From assembly GCA_036365145.1 (NCBI GenBank), contig JAEOAD010000982.1, positions 5,420,001 to 5,484,000 of the forward strand: 64,000 bases of DNA, read 5' to 3'. The DNA is from Orientallactaga sibirica (Eukaryota; Chordata; Mammalia; Rodentia; Dipodidae). The notes under the pieces were generated by a model, which searched no databases, had not been told where the DNA came from, and saw nothing but the letters and a program-made list of their open reading frames with translations. Made by a program: the position numbers and the translations under genes. Shown piece by piece: positions 43,195 through 55,205 of the stretch (within the stretch, counting starts at the first letter, position 1; each line of letters opens with the position of its first letter).

Positions 43195-43545
43195 CAGGGA
43201 TATATTTCCATTTCTGTAACAAAATACAAGAAATAAGTAGTATAAGGAGGGAAGGTTTATTTTGGCTCATTATTTAAAATGTTTCAGCCCATAGTTGGCT
43301 AGCCCTGTTGCTTTTGACCCTGTGGTGTGGTAAGGAATACACTATGGTGGGCAACATGTGGGAGAGGAAGCTGTTCACTTCATGGAAGCCAGAAAACAAG
43401 GAAAGATAAAGAAGGCCTGGGCCTCATAAGCCTTCAAGGACAAATCTCTCACTTAACTTTGAACCACTATGCCTTACCTCCTAAAGGTCCCATCATTTCT
43501 TAAAAGTATAGGCTGGTGACCAAGCCCTCAACATATTGACTCTTG
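43195..43545 (-). repeat. ERVL-MaLR-type LTR, antisense
   Basis: 'tccatttctgtaacaaaatac', 'gaaggtttattttggctcat', 'tcttaaaagtataggctgg' and 'gaccaagccctcaacat' are the reversed LTR layout. Confidence 0.65.
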
Positions 43546-43686
43546 AGAAACTTATCCAAATTATTTCTGATGTTTTTTTCCTGTTATACCAGAGTTATCG
43601 TGAACATGAGTCATTCCAACAATAATGGTGCTTTAGTCCAAACCTTTAGTCCTAGGGAATGGGACATTGTTAAAGTTTCTGCTACC

Positions 43687-43832
43687 AAGCCAGGTGTGGT
43701 GATGCACGCCTTTAGTTCCAGCCCTTGGGAGGCAGAGGTAGGAGGATCTTCATGAGTTCAAGGCCACCCTGAGACTACATAGTGAATTCCAGGTCAGCCT
43801 GGGCTAGAGCAAGACCCTACCTCAAAAAAAAA
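43687..43832 (+). repeat. B1 SINE with TSD
   Basis: Complete B1. aaagtttctgctac (43,672-43,685) pairs with aaagtttctggtac (43,833-43,846). Confidence 0.92.
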
Positions 43833-43846
43833 AAAGTTTCTGGTAC

Positions 43847-44210
43847 AATATCATGTCAGTATGTTATTCCCCTATCTGTTGGTTTTCATCTTCAATAATA
43901 ACTTTAGCCATGTGAGCCCCTACAGAGAAGTTCTAGAAGTTTCACAGAGATATTATCAGTTATATTATTGAAAACCAAGCAGATTTGAAAACAGATAAAC
44001 TTGTGATCAGAGATGGTGGCTAATGCAGGGTAAATTTTTTTATTTTGCTCCACTTCATGCTTTTCTCTTCCTCCTCTCTCCCCCTTCTTTTTCTCCTCCC
44101 CTCCTCTGCAATTATTAAATGCCTGTAAAGCATAAGAAGTGTATAAATAAATACTACAGACTTTTCATATTACAAGCACTTTGGGTGTCACTATTTTTAT
44201 GTTTATACTA
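43847..44210. other. Unassigned sequence
   Basis: C/T-rich at about 44,060-44,110. No gene recognised. Confidence 0.4.
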
Positions 44211-44475
44211 AAGTTTAAATTTTTTCCCAAAACTCATATGAAAGTTTAGTTGCCAGGATGTTAATATTGGAAAGTGAGACCCTTGAATTCAGGGAGTCAC
44301 CCACAGACAAAAATAAAAAAAGACATCAAAGTGGAAGAGGTACTAGTTAGGAACAACAAGGGTTTCAGTGGAAGGGGAGAATAAAAAGGGGCCAAGAGAA
44401 AGTAACTGGAGGAGATTATGAGCCAAATACATTATATGCATGGATAAAATTGTCAAAAAATAAATATCTAAACAT
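44211..44475 (+). repeat. Old LTR trace followed by an L1-like 3' end
   Basis: 44,211-44,290 resembles a MaLR start ('cccaaaactcatatgaaagtttagttgcc'). 44,325-44,470 ends 'aaatacattatatgcatgg..aaaattgtcaaaaaataaa', which resembles older rodent L1 3' ends. Both assignments are weak. Confidence 0.35.
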
Positions 44476-44855
44476 CTTAAGATTAGAAAAAAAGTGATTA
44501 GGGAGTCAGGCCTCTGTCCTCAGGAATGGGTTAATGCTAATATACCAGGAAAGAGTAAACTGTCTAAGAATGGTTTTGTGATCTCTTTCTCCTCTCCTGT
44601 CTCCCCTCTCTCACTTTCACTCTCTCAATTTCTCAATACCACTATTGTTTGTAAGTGATACACTCTGCTGAAGGCTTGGTTCACAACTAATGGCATTCCC
44701 GGTAGTTGGCTGTAAACTTACTTCAGAATGTGGGTTTAGTTGAAAATAGATATTTGGGGATGTGCCCTTGAAGACTATCCTATCCCTATTTCCTTCCTGT
44801 TCTTTACTCTTTCCTTCCCAGTCCATCTTATGTGAACAGCTTTGTTCCACTCTGC
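44476..44855. other. Unassigned sequence
   Basis: The 77-codon minus-strand frame here has no recognisable domain. Confidence 0.35.
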
Positions 44856-45165
44856 TCCCACCATGATGTTTGGCTTCAGCACAGGCCCAGGAGCAGTGGA
44901 GTTAAGTGACAATGGACTAACACCTCTGAAAACATGACCTAGCAAAAACCTTTTTTCTTTAAGTTTGTTTCCTCAGGTATTTTTCCATACTGATAGATAG
45001 CAAATATTTGTCATGCAGAAAAAAAAAAAAAAAAAGGCCCTCGCTGCCTTCCATCATGGGCTTCTCAGCCTTCAAAACTACGAGAACCAAATTTACTTTC
45101 TTTATAAATTACCTAGTGTATGAAACACTGCTATAGTCACTGAAAATGGACTAAGAAAATTCCCC
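44856..45165 (+). repeat. Old MaLR/MST-like LTR traces
   Basis: 'ccatcatgggcttctcagcc' and 'ctttataaattacctagtg' near 45,050-45,120 resemble the end of MST-type LTRs. The earlier part is uncertain. Contains an A18-type run at about 45,020. Confidence 0.4.
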
Positions 45166-46200
45166 ATTTACAGATTAGGAAATTATGACTTAGGGTAGCA
45201 CAGAAACTTGCTCAAAGGTCACAGCTGATAAGTAGAGGGTTCTGAAAGAGTACTGTGGACTTTCTTCTTTCTCCTGGTCCAGAATCATGCTTTAGAAAAG
45301 ACTAAAAAGGAGGAATGGACTGAGGAACCCACATTGCCCCACCAGGACCTGGAGCCTCTTTCCCCATATTCTTTCACGAAAGATACAACACAGCAATGCA
45401 ATTCTCCACAGTATGAATGATAGGAAATAGGCATTCACATATAGCCTGAACAAATCCAGGGCAACAACTAGAATAAAGACAGATTAAACACACACACAAC
45501 CTTGACCTCTGACAAATCCTGTCCCTGAGGTTATTTCTCACTAGAGTCCTGCTGCATTGGATGCTTTGCTATTCAGCAGAAACACCTGCCTATTCCTGCT
45601 TTAGGACACTGCCCAAGTATTGGCTGTCTCTGACATCCTGTAGGCATCTGTGGCAGGCTGTGCTTAAATGTCACTGAGGCCAATTAAGGTTGACTTGAGG
45701 TTTTTGTCAGAATGGCTGGGAGAAAGGAGTTTTTATTGACTGTGTCACTGTTAACAAAAAATCAAGATGCATTAGGAAAGATGTTCTGGTAACTATGACT
45801 TTATAATGTGAAAGACAGTAACTATGGCAGTAGAGTTGTCCAAAACTAGAACTGATCAAGCAGGTAGTATTTAGATTCTCCTGTGCATGTAATAGTCCAA
45901 TAGAGTCTGTGCCTGATGGGGAGAGAGGATAGAAAGGAGGATGGAAATCAGTTGGAACCTTACATACACACAAGCATAAAACATCTTGTGTTCATTATGT
46001 GTAAATTAGGATCCACAGAGTCAAAAAATTGCTAACAGGTGCAACTGTACAGAAGGACCTGGGTGTAGATTCAATGATAACCACAGTGAGTTTTTTCCTT
46101 AGTGTCAGTAGGATGACAGGGATTGCATATGCAACACCACGATCACCAGATCTTCCTATTTTTCAAAATCAGCTGAAAATCTCTATTTTCAATGTACTCT
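45166..46200. other. Unassigned sequence
   Basis: About 1 kb with no recognisable repeat. The 88-codon frames at 45,707-45,973 (minus) and 46,029-46,295 (plus) lack known domains. Confidence 0.4.
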
Positions 46201-46204
46201 ATTC

Positions 46205-46400
46205 TATTCTATTCATTCATTTTGTTGTTTTGTGCTATGTAGTCCAGGCTAACGTGAAACTTCTGATCCTCCTGCGCCTACCTCCCAAGTACTAGGTTTA
46301 TAGGCATATACCACCACATATAGTTTATGATGCTGGAGATCAAACCCAGGGCCTTTCCATGCTAGACAGACACTCTTCCAAATAAACTACAGCCTCGACT
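46205..46400 (-). repeat. B4-type SINE, antisense, diverged
   Basis: Inverted B1-like blocks ('gtgctatgtagtccaggct', 'cctcccaagtactaggtttataggc') then the inverted ID-like block ('gatgctggagatcaaacccagggc'). Confidence 0.7.
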
Positions 46401-46411
46401 CAATATATTTC

Positions 46412-46582
46412 TTTTTCTCTCTCAAATAAATAAAAATAAAGAGAGAATGGGCATGCCATGGCCTCTAGCCATTGCAAACGAACTCCAGACACCTACACCA
46501 CTTTGTACATCTGACTTGCTGAGGAATAGAACCTGGGTCCTTAGGCTTCACGGGCAAGTGCCTTAACTCTCCACACCCCAAC
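46412..46582 (-). repeat. B2-like SINE, antisense, with an inverted tail
   Basis: The body from 46,441 is antisense ('gagagaatgggcatgcc' to 'agtgccttaactctcc'), but the adjoining ctctctcaaataaataaa at about 46,417-46,436 is the sense 3' end of the same family. The two halves are in opposite orientation. Confidence 0.75.
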
Positions 46583-47578
46583 ATACTTATTTTTGAAGGC
46601 TGTCAGGTTGTTCAAGAATGTTTGAATACTGTAATCCAAGCATAATGTTATATCCCACAGATACATTCTGCTATTTAAGGGAAGAAGCAGTTAAGGTTTA
46701 GTTATCGCATGTATACCGTAGTTTGCTGGAATTTAACATGCTTTAACATACTTAGTGTCCATAAAGCATGAGGTCTTTGCAGTTGAGATTGCTTTCCATT
46801 TTTTATTGTTTTGAAATGATTTTCCAGCTCTAATAAAGTTTTATGACAAGATTGAATTTGTTCAATCTTGATTCATTCCATGGGTGAATATGTCTTGGTG
46901 TCTGTTGTGTGTATGTATTTGCATATAGTTCCCTTATTACACAACAAGCGTATTCACAGACAGGTAAATACCACACCACATTTGCACAATGAAAACACAT
47001 CTATGTATCTGAAATTTTGCTTGAAAATACATTGAAATGCATTAACACTTTCTGGGGATAGTGGATTCCTTTTCTTATTACTTTTTAAAGTATGAAAATG
47101 GGTGTATTTAACCTAAAACATAATACAGTGAAATAGAGAAGTTAAATGGAATAACTTGGAGGAGAAAGATAGTTGGAAATATCATTGGAGTTCTATTTTC
47201 TCTTCTGTTGATTCTCTCAGCTGTTCTGGTCTCATGATGCATCAGTCATCAAAAGCTGGAAAGCATAAAAGCTCCCAAGGGTGATACTATTTATGTCACC
47301 ATCACTTTCATAAACTAGCACTTTGATAAACAGTGAGTGAGGATACATTTTCCAGGTAAGCAAACTGCTAGGTAATAAGTGTGCTGATCAATACACTTAC
47401 ATAAATGTTCTAGTGAGTTGATTTACTTGGAAACAGAAATAAATGCAATCAGGGGAAATTGTCAGGGAAAGGCATGTGTTCACTATTACTTGAAAATTCA
47501 GTACTACAAGTCTTTGCAGGGGCAGAATTTCATGGGATTGTCATGCACTGTTAAAGGTCTTTCAATTCCAACTTGAGG
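46583..47578. other. Unassigned repeat-poor block
   Basis: About 1 kb of AT-rich, complex sequence without a recognised repeat or coding frame. Confidence 0.4.
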
Positions 47579-47581
47579 CTC

Positions 47582-47892
47582 TAGGGCTTAGGCAGTGGCT
47601 CAGTTAGTAAAGTGCTTGCCTTACAAGCAGGAGGACCTAAATTCATTAGACAGAACCCAAGTAATAATACTGGGCATGGTGGCATGCTCCTATAATCCCA
47701 GCACTGGAGAGATGGACACAGAGATGGAGAGGTGGTGGACTGCTGGCCAACCAGTCTACCCTAATGGGTGAGCACCAAGCCAACCTCAAATAAAGTGAAG
47801 AGCCTTCCTGAGAATGACACCTATGGTTGTCCTTTGGTGCGCGTGCACACACACACGTGCGCGCATACATGCACGCACAAAATTTAAAAAGT
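47582..47892 (+). repeat. B4/RSINE1 SINE with Z-DNA-prone tail
   Basis: 'cttaggcagtggctcagttagtaaagtgcttgcc' head, B1-like centre ('atgctcctataatcccagcac'), 'ctggccaaccagtctaccctaatgg'. The tail at 47,837-47,879 alternates purine and pyrimidine with several CpG steps. Confidence 0.8.
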
Positions 47893-48084
47893 CAAGGACT
47901 CTTTCTCCAGAACTGCTCAATATCAGTACCTACAGTGTTCCAGAACAATGTTCACACACACAAACATCACCTGCCCTTCAGGGGACCTTCCTCATGCATC
48001 CTTATGTTGCCAAGGATGGCAAAGTGAAACCCCCACATCTCCACCTGTCCCATAGGGTTCAACTTTTCAATCTTCCTAAAAGAG

Positions 48085-49215
48085 ACCTCTTTTTCTTTCT
48101 CTTCTCACTCTTGTTTTTAATGACAACCTCCATACTTATATGCAATGTACTCTAATCATAATCCCTTCCCACTACACTCTTTTGCGCCGTCCACTAAACT
48201 TCTTCTTTCTAATTAGTCCCTCTTTTATTTTGATGTCATCATCATTTTTCCTCCTATTATGCAGGTTATATGTAGGTAGCTTCACACTGAATTGTATGAA
48301 TACAATGGCCATTTTGTATCTGGAAGAGAGCATTGTAAGCACTCCTCCCCATCCATTGACTCTTATATTCTTTCCACCACTTCTTCTCCAATGGTCCCTG
48401 AGCCTTGGAGAGTGTGATAGAGATATCTCTCAGTGCTGAACCTCCACTGTCACTTCTCAGCACTTCCATGAGTTTGGGGCGTCTCCAGTAGTCACCAACC
48501 ATCTAACCATAGTGAGAGTAGCATTAATATATGGACATGAAAAGAAGTATTTAGAAGGCAATTTGGTGTGCATAATAAATACATTTAGTCAGACAACAGA
48601 AGTAGCTTTCTCCCTAGGGCTTATGACCTCCCTAGCCATAGGCTTTTGACTAGGTTTTCAGTATCAAGCATGAATTATCTCCGGTGGGGAGGGCCTCAAA
48701 TCCAACAAGAGCAGTTGGTTACCGCCCCCCCCAATAGACATGCCACTACTGCAGCAGTTGGCATATTTTGCCTGGATGGCCAACCGTATAGCTTATAGAA
48801 TCCACTGCTGGTTAAGACTGTTGATGCCTTTTCTTCCACAGTATGCTGCAGAGCTGGGGTACATAGCCAGCGCAGCTACTCAACAGGGAAAATAAGGTTT
48901 CCATCCAGCTCAGCTCCAACTTGATTTCTTAGTGTACTACAACCAAAGCATGTGGTACCTTCAGCAATAGGTTCTTCCCATCTAGTTCTGGTGAGCAATC
49001 AAGAGCCATGACAACACACTGTATTGTTTTGGGGACCTCAGAGGCCTTCATGACCAAAATCTTACTGGGAGGTATTCCACACCTGGCAATGAAATTTTCT
49101 GTAATACTACGTGGCTTCTGGGCACAGCATTATCCGCTCACACACACACCCCCCCACAGAGTTATTCTGCCCAGTTTCTAAGAGGCCTTTCCCTTATTCT
49201 GATAGTCATTATAAG
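48085..49215 (-). repeat. L1 3' UTR, antisense, murid-like type
   Basis: A long run in which the order of landmarks follows the rodent L1 3' UTR: 'aattagtccctcttttattttgatgtc', 'tccaatggtccctgagccttgg', 'cactgtcacttctcagcac', 'cagttggttaccgcc', 'ccaaagcatgtggtaccttcagcaatagg', 'gggaggtattccacacctggc'. Open frames within it are chance. Confidence 0.8.
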
Positions 49216-50200
49216 GGGCTACTCAGCACCTAATGAGGTAGGGCTTCAGGTAAATAAAACTTCTAGATTTTAAAAAGCTTAGCCTAAGTGGCAAAAGTAT
49301 TAATTGCTTCCAAGAAATTGGCTTTAATGCTGCATTACAAATATTTTGAAAAAGTAGTCCAAATCTTGAATAGAAAAAACTCAGGTCAGCATCCAAGGAA
49401 ACCATGACTTCCTCCGGAATCACTGTATTTCCCTTCTCTGCTCCCACCTCTGGGAACTGGAACAAGACTTGAGTAGCCATCATGGTGAACATTGGAATTT
49501 TTGAAGGCTGTGCTCACAGCCAATCCAGAGAGCTATGAGTATCCTTCTTCCAGCCAGACTGTCCAGTTGGTACCACACCCAACCTGATCACGTGAAGGCA
49601 ATGTTTGAAATCACTCCTCTGCTCCCCAACGGCACCACTGAAATGCTTTCAGGTTCATAGTTAATCATGGGGTTGAATGCCTGTTTAGGAGCCCATGTCA
49701 GCAGTGTGGAGAACCCAGACCACTGTCCTTGTATTACAAATGACTTCAGCACAAGTGACAAGGACAACTGAGGTGATATCTAAATTCTATCTCCCACCAC
49801 TCACCTCAAGATAATGAGACACAACCATTTAATCTTTCTTTCCAAGTTGCTTTCATGCAAGTACAACACTGCTATCCTTTTGACTCCAACTTATCTTCCT
49901 TTATGGAACCTGGCATCTGTATCTCCTGCTATATTTGTGAAGGTGCCTAGCTCCTGCTATTAAAGTAAACTGTGAACTCGCAAGCTTAGATCTCCCAGTT
50001 GAGCACTGGATCATGTCAGAGCATTTACAGCTCTGTGTTTTCAAACAAAAGGAAAGAGTCTGTCAGGAGTTTCCTGCTGTGCACTGAGTTCTGTTCACAT
50101 TTAAACAAAACCCAGGGTAGAATGTGTGTATCTAGACTGTCAAATGATTTAGGATCTTCTTGGCATAAATTTAAGATAAAATATATCTGTTAAAATGAAA
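49216..50200. other. Unassigned block with a minus-strand 89-codon frame
   Basis: No repeat recognised. The minus-strand frame 49,223-49,492 (beginning MFTMMATQVLFQFPEV) has no domain I know, and nothing I can identify continues it upstream. The base composition is more balanced than in neighbouring DNA. Possible origins are the end of the L1 tract, a processed pseudogene, or unique sequence. I cannot decide. Confidence 0.3.
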
Positions 50201-50203
50201 AGC

Positions 50204-50556
50204 TTGGGGCTATGGAGATAACTCAGTAAAGTGCTTGAGTCACAAGCTTGAGGGCCTGAGTTCGATCTCCAGTACCCAGGTCATAATGCCCAGCATGGTG
50301 GCACATGTGTGTAATCCCAGTGCTTCAGAGGTAGAGACAGGACAATACCCCTGAGGCTTACTGGCTAACCAGTCTAGATGAATTGGTCAGTTCCAGGCCA
50401 ATGAGAGATCCTGTCTCAAAGAAGATAGATGGCATTCCTGAGGACTGACTTCCTAGATTGTTCTCTGACTTCCACAAACACACATGCACTTGCAGACAAA
50501 CATGCACCCACACACATATGAGTATACATAAACATGTACATACACACATACATGAA
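50204..50556 (+). repeat. B4/RSINE1 SINE with CA-rich tail
   Basis: A well-preserved member: 'gcttggggctatggagataactcag', 'gagttcgatctccagtaccc', 'ggcacatgtgtgtaatcccag', 'ctggctaaccagtctagatg', 'gagagatcctgtctc', then a CA-rich tail. Confidence 0.85.
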
Positions 50557-50694
50557 AAAAGCAAATTTGAAGTAGATACTAACAAATGTCAAAGCTCACA
50601 TACAAATTTGACCACAAAAAAAGATATTTAATTATGGACCTCAGTGCTTAATATACAAACCAAACTCCTCCATGCTTTCACCAAAATTTATTTA

Positions 50695-50776
50695 CTGATT
50701 TGTGATGCTGAGGCTAGGACCCAGGGATTTTCACATGCCGGGGAAGTATTCTTCCACTTGTCTACATCCCAAGTTC
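50695..50776 (-). repeat. ID-like SINE, antisense
   Basis: 'gaggctaggacccagggattttcacatgcc' followed by 'cttccacttgtctacatcccaag' is a reversed ID/B4-head signature. Confidence 0.5.
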
Positions 50777-50784
50777 TAAACAGA

Positions 50785-51310
50785 GAGCATAGACCCAGGA
50801 ATGGTATAGATGGCTTATATGGTATATTTTTCTTCTGTTTTGGGAAGATGCTCCATACTGATTTCCTTTTTGTTTTCGTTTTGTTTATTTTTGTTTTTTG
50901 CTTGTTTTTCCAGGTAGGGTCTCACTCAAGCTCAGGCTGACCTGGAATTCACTATGTAGTCTCAGGGTGGCCTCGAACTCAGGGTGATCCTCCTACCTCT
51001 GCCTCCCAAGTGCAGGGATTAAAGGTGTGCGCCACCACGCCATACCCTCCATACTGGTTTCTGTAGTTACTATGCTAATTTAAATTCTCACAAAAACTGC
51101 TTTTCCCCACCAGTTCCTGGCAGCATTTGTTCTTCTTTGTTTTCTTATGGTATCCATTATAACTGGGGTGATGAAATCTCAATGCACTTTCATTTGTCTT
51201 TCTCTTATGGCTAAAGATATTGAGCCTTTTTCATGTGTTTCTTGCTCACTTGTACTTTTCTTTTGTTAACTCTCTTCATTTTGTTTTCCCATTTCATTGG
51301 GTTAACCACT
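50785..51310 (-). repeat. Ancient L1 ORF2 3' region, antisense, split by a B1
   Basis: 'acccaggaatggtatagatgg', 'ccaccagttcctggcagcatttgttc', 'ataactggggtgatgaaatctc' and 'ttcatttgtctttctcttatggc' are the reversed ORF2 C-terminal region common to all mammalian L1s, highly diverged. Confidence 0.65.
50865..51046 (-). repeat. B1 SINE, antisense, in the ancient L1
   Basis: Reversed B1 with a T/G-rich head. ctccatactgatttc (about 50,850) pairs with ctccatactggtttc (about 51,047) as target duplication. Confidence 0.9.
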
Positions 51311-52700
51311 TTAATCGCAAATGCCTAACGATGAAAGGATTCTCTTGTGCATATGGAGAGCTTCAAACTTTAGAGTAGAATATCTCATATCAGCTGTGTA
51401 CCAGAGGGTAAAAATGAGAAGTGGACTATTGTACCCTTGGCATAATGCAAAATTGCTGGCAAATGGCAATAACAAAAATATGTAAGACTTAGCCTGTTTT
51501 ATTTCTGTTTGTACTTCTATAAAACTCCTACTCACAGCATCCCAAGTTGAGCACTATCTCTCCTGAAGAACATTGTTTTAGTACTTGCCTTCTGAAAGGC
51601 TAACCCCCACCACTGGGGCCCACTTCAAGGCACCAGCACACATCTCACATAATGGCTACATGGTGACCATCACTCCTAGCAATGAATGGTGAGAATGCTG
51701 ATCTTCAAAGCACCTAAATGACTTCAGCAAGGGTACTGATGACGTCACTCTCGAGTTGAGCTTACACATTTTACATGATGCATGCACTGTTAGCCACCCT
51801 GGATTTTTCTAGATTTGAAAAAGTAATATACAATCTGTGTTTAATCTGCTATTGCAATGATAGTTTTTTTTTCCTATGAAAGGTGAAACAAAGACCCTTG
51901 TAAATCTCTTTGCCTCTGAAGACCCCATGGAAGCCTTGGGACGATGATCTGGGTTGAAACTGCCAAACAGACATTTCACCATCATCCAGATCATGATGGG
52001 AAACCACAGTTCTTAGGCAATCAGTAATTCCAAGAATGGAATGAAATATCCCAAAAGGGAAGCTGAGTAAGGCATGCAGAATGATAGTGTTGTGTTTATT
52101 TATAATTTTAACTCTTATATTAGGAAATAATTTGAGTCATTTCTGTCCTATCTTGGGAAATAATTTTATTTCCAGTGACAATCCGAGTTTATTCACTCAA
52201 TGAAGTACTCTCTTAAGGCCAATTGCAAACTTATCTTTTAAAAAATGCATTTACATTTCACTGCCTTTGAACTTGGCCAGAATTGACCCTCCTATGCAAC
52301 TAGGAAAGGAACAATAATTTTCATGCCCACATTAAATTCTTATGTACTCAATCCTATAATTATTGTCCCTTGAAATTGAGCTGAACCTTAGGACACTGGC
52401 AAGCCCCTGTGGCATTTAATACGTGGTTTCTCCTGGGACCGTCAAGGCGTTCCAAGAAGTCCAAGAGAAATTGGATTTTCTCCAAGCCTTCCCTGCAGCC
52501 TCATACTGTGTGGCCTTTTAATATTCCTCCTGCTTTCATTCCTACAGTATGGAAATGATTGCTTTTTCTGACTAGTTTTGGCCATCTCTGCTGCCTAAGC
52601 CAAACATGGAGGTACTTTAGTTTGCCGACTTGAGAAATAAACTCATTTTTCAGAAGAGAAAAGTAAGCAATTCTCTTGGTCCTGAGGTACTGTATGTTTA
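51311..52700. other. Unassigned repeat-poor block
   Basis: About 1.4 kb with no recognised repeat. Complex sequence at 52,130-52,330 may be conserved non-coding DNA. No plausible coding frame. Confidence 0.4.
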
Positions 52701-52704
52701 CCAG

Positions 52705-53285
52705 CTCTTGTGGCTTTAGTGTGAAATGTCCACCAAGAGCCCATGGATTTGAACATTTGGTCCCCAGCTAGTGGTGCTATTTACGAAGGTTGTGAAATCT
52801 TTAAAATGTGAAGCCTTACTGGAGGAGGGAGGTCACTGGGGTCAAACCTTGAGAGTTGATAGCCACACACCCCACTTTCTATTCTCTCTCTGCTTTCTAA
52901 CTCTGGCTGCAATGTGATCAGCTCTGCTCCCACTCCTGCTGCCATCCCTCCCCCACAATGATGGACTGTATTCCCTCAAAACTGTAAGTCAATATAAACC
53001 CTTCTTATTTTTTTTAAATTTATTTATTTGCAAGCAGAGAGAGAGAGAGAAGAAAGGCAGACAAAGAGAGAATGGGCATGCCAGGGCCTCTGGCCACGGC
53101 AAACGAACTCCAGATGCATGTGCCCTTATGCATCTGGCTAACGTGGGACCTGGAGAATTGAACTGGGATCCTTTGGCTTCACAGGCAAATGCCTTAACCA
53201 CTAAGCCATTTCTCCGGCCCTAAACCCTTCTTTTTGTAAGCTGTTGCTTGTCAGGTATTTGATTACAGCAACAAAAAAGTGACCA
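52705..53285 (+). repeat. ERVL-MaLR-type LTR, split by a SINE
   Basis: 'tttgaacatttggtccccagctagtgg', 'gaagccttactggaggaggg', 'cctcccccacaatgatggactg', 'gtcaatataaaccc' and, after the SINE, 'aggtatttgattacagcaac' and 'aagtgaccaatac'. This is the clearest MaLR-type LTR of the window. Confidence 0.75.
53007..53220 (-). repeat. B2-like SINE, antisense, in the LTR
   Basis: Complete antisense copy. taaacccttctt at 52,995-53,006 and 53,221-53,232 is an exact target-site duplication in the LTR. Confidence 0.92.
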
Positions 53286-53740
53286 ATACAACACTATGCA
53301 AGTCCTTTTCCACCAAACTCTGGTGTAGGTTGTGACAAGTGAAGCTGACAATCTTTTCTAATTCTCCAGAACTGCAATTGACCTGAGAGGTGAAAGGTCC
53401 CTTACAAATTGTATAATTGTTCTCTTATTATATGAATCTAGAGACGTTCTTTTTTGGGAGGAATGCCTTGAGAACCACTGGTGGATGTTCACTTTTTGTA
53501 GCTTCCTACTTTGTCAGAAGAATGCGTGACTTCTGACCACAGATAAGGCATAGACCTATGAGATCTGTATGCATGAGCTCTTCATCACCAGACATGTCTC
53601 CACTTCCTGACCAGCCCTCCAAGAGCCATGATGAACCCTCTTGTACTGCATCTCCTAGTGAATCTGCCAGGATCTTTAATTTGGGTTATATGTCTACAGT
53701 ACAAACTTGAGTCATATATTATTTCATTACCCAATTGAAT
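53286..53740. other. Unassigned sequence
   Basis: No recognisable repeat or gene. Confidence 0.4.
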
Positions 53741-53744
53741 GGCC

Positions 53745-54315
53745 ATATAAATTTATAATATAACCATCTGTGGTGTCCCATGCAAATGTGAACACATAGA
53801 TGGTTTTCTTTATATCAGAACCATGCCATCCTGACTACTATGGGGTTTCTTTGATAGGTCTTAGTATCTCTTAGGGTAAGTTTTCCCTCTTTGCTATTTT
53901 TACCATGTTCATGAAAATGTATTTTTGGAAATAAACTGTAGATTAGGTTTATCAAGTTTTTGGAGAAATCCAACTATTGAATGCAAGTATTGAATTCAGA
54001 TTAATTAGGAGAGTTGAGAACTTTATAGCATTAAGACTGCTCCACTTAATAAAGAGAGCATCTCTCCATATACACAGGTTATTGCCTATGTCATTTATTA
54101 GTGTTTAACATTTCTATCCATAAATATTACACATAAAAATACCTGAAAAATTTTTCTTGGTGAGAGAAATACTATCATATTTGGGTTTTTTTGTATCCAA
54201 GTTTTTGTTTTTTATAAGTTTCTCTTGCTTCCAGGAACCTAGTTATACTCTTCATCAATATACAGTTTTGATTAAGTTGCTTTGTGTAGGTAAAGGGCTG
54301 TTTCATATGCAAATA
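53745..54315 (-). repeat. Ancient L1 ORF2 fragment, antisense
   Basis: 'gtttatcaagtttttggagaa', 'tattgaattcagattaatta', 'agcatctctccatatacacagg' and 'gtcatttattagtgttt' follow the reversed ORF2 region of old L1s. Confidence 0.55.
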
Positions 54316-54330
54316 ATATTCTATAAGACT

Positions 54331-54518
54331 GGGGCTGGAGAGATGGCTTAGCAGTTAAGATGTTTGCCTGCAAAGCCAAAGGACCTTGGTTCTATTCTCC
54401 AGGACCCACATAAGACAGATGCACAAGGTGGCACATGCGTCTGGAGTTCATTTGCAGTGGCTGGAGGCCCTGGCATGCCCATTCTCTCTTTCTCTTTCTC
54501 CGTCTTTTTCTCTGTCTC

Positions 54519-54570
<52 letters not shown>

Positions 54571-54582
54571 ATTTACAAAAAA
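54331..54582 (+). repeat. B2-like SINE with long (AAAT)n tail and TSD
   Basis: Complete sense copy with a 13-unit (AAAT)n tail at 54,521-54,572. atattctataagact (54,316-54,330) pairs with atattctataagacc (54,583-54,597). Confidence 0.93.
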
Positions 54583-54654
54583 ATATTCTATAAGACCTAT
54601 CTCATTTTATAACGAAATTAAGAGAAGTGAGAGGTGTAAGGATCAAATAATTTT

Positions 54655-54873
54655 AAAATATCTTTATTGGTTTATTTATTTGAGAGACAGAGACACACAC
54701 ACACATAGGCAGGGCGAGTATGGGCATGCCAGGGCCCCCTGCCACTGCATACAAACTCCAGACACATGTACAACGTTGTGCATCTGGCTTTACATGGATA
54801 CTAGGGAGTCAAACTTGGGCCTTTAGGCTTGCAAGCAAGTGCCTTTAACCACTTAGCAATCTCTGCAGTCCCC
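54655..54873 (-). repeat. B2-like SINE, antisense, with TSD
   Basis: aggatcaaataatttt (54,639-54,654) pairs with aggatcaaacaatttt (54,874-54,889). Opposite in orientation to the SINE 73 bp upstream. Confidence 0.92.
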
Positions 54874-54889
54874 AGGATCAAACAATTTT

Positions 54890-55190
54890 GTGTATTCTGT
54901 GATTTTGCAAAAATTATGCATGACTATGGTTAGTTATAAAGTTCTGCCTAACTACAAAGCCTCAGATGTATTACTTAAATCATTCAGATATTTTGGAATG
55001 GTGCCCCTTGCTTTTGCCAGCTTAATGTGACCATTTCTTACATTAATATGCTACACACCAAAACTATAGTAGATAAGTCTATCTCTTTTTGGACATACGT
55101 TCACAATGACTCAGAGTAATTGCTTATATAGTACATATATTTCCATCTTAAATTCTACTTTCCAGGCTTGATCTTGTAATAAGCATGCTT
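54890..55190. other. Unassigned AT-rich sequence
   Basis: No gene. Possibly more of the ancient L1. Confidence 0.35.
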
Positions 55191-55205
55191 TAAAAAACTA
55201 TTTTA

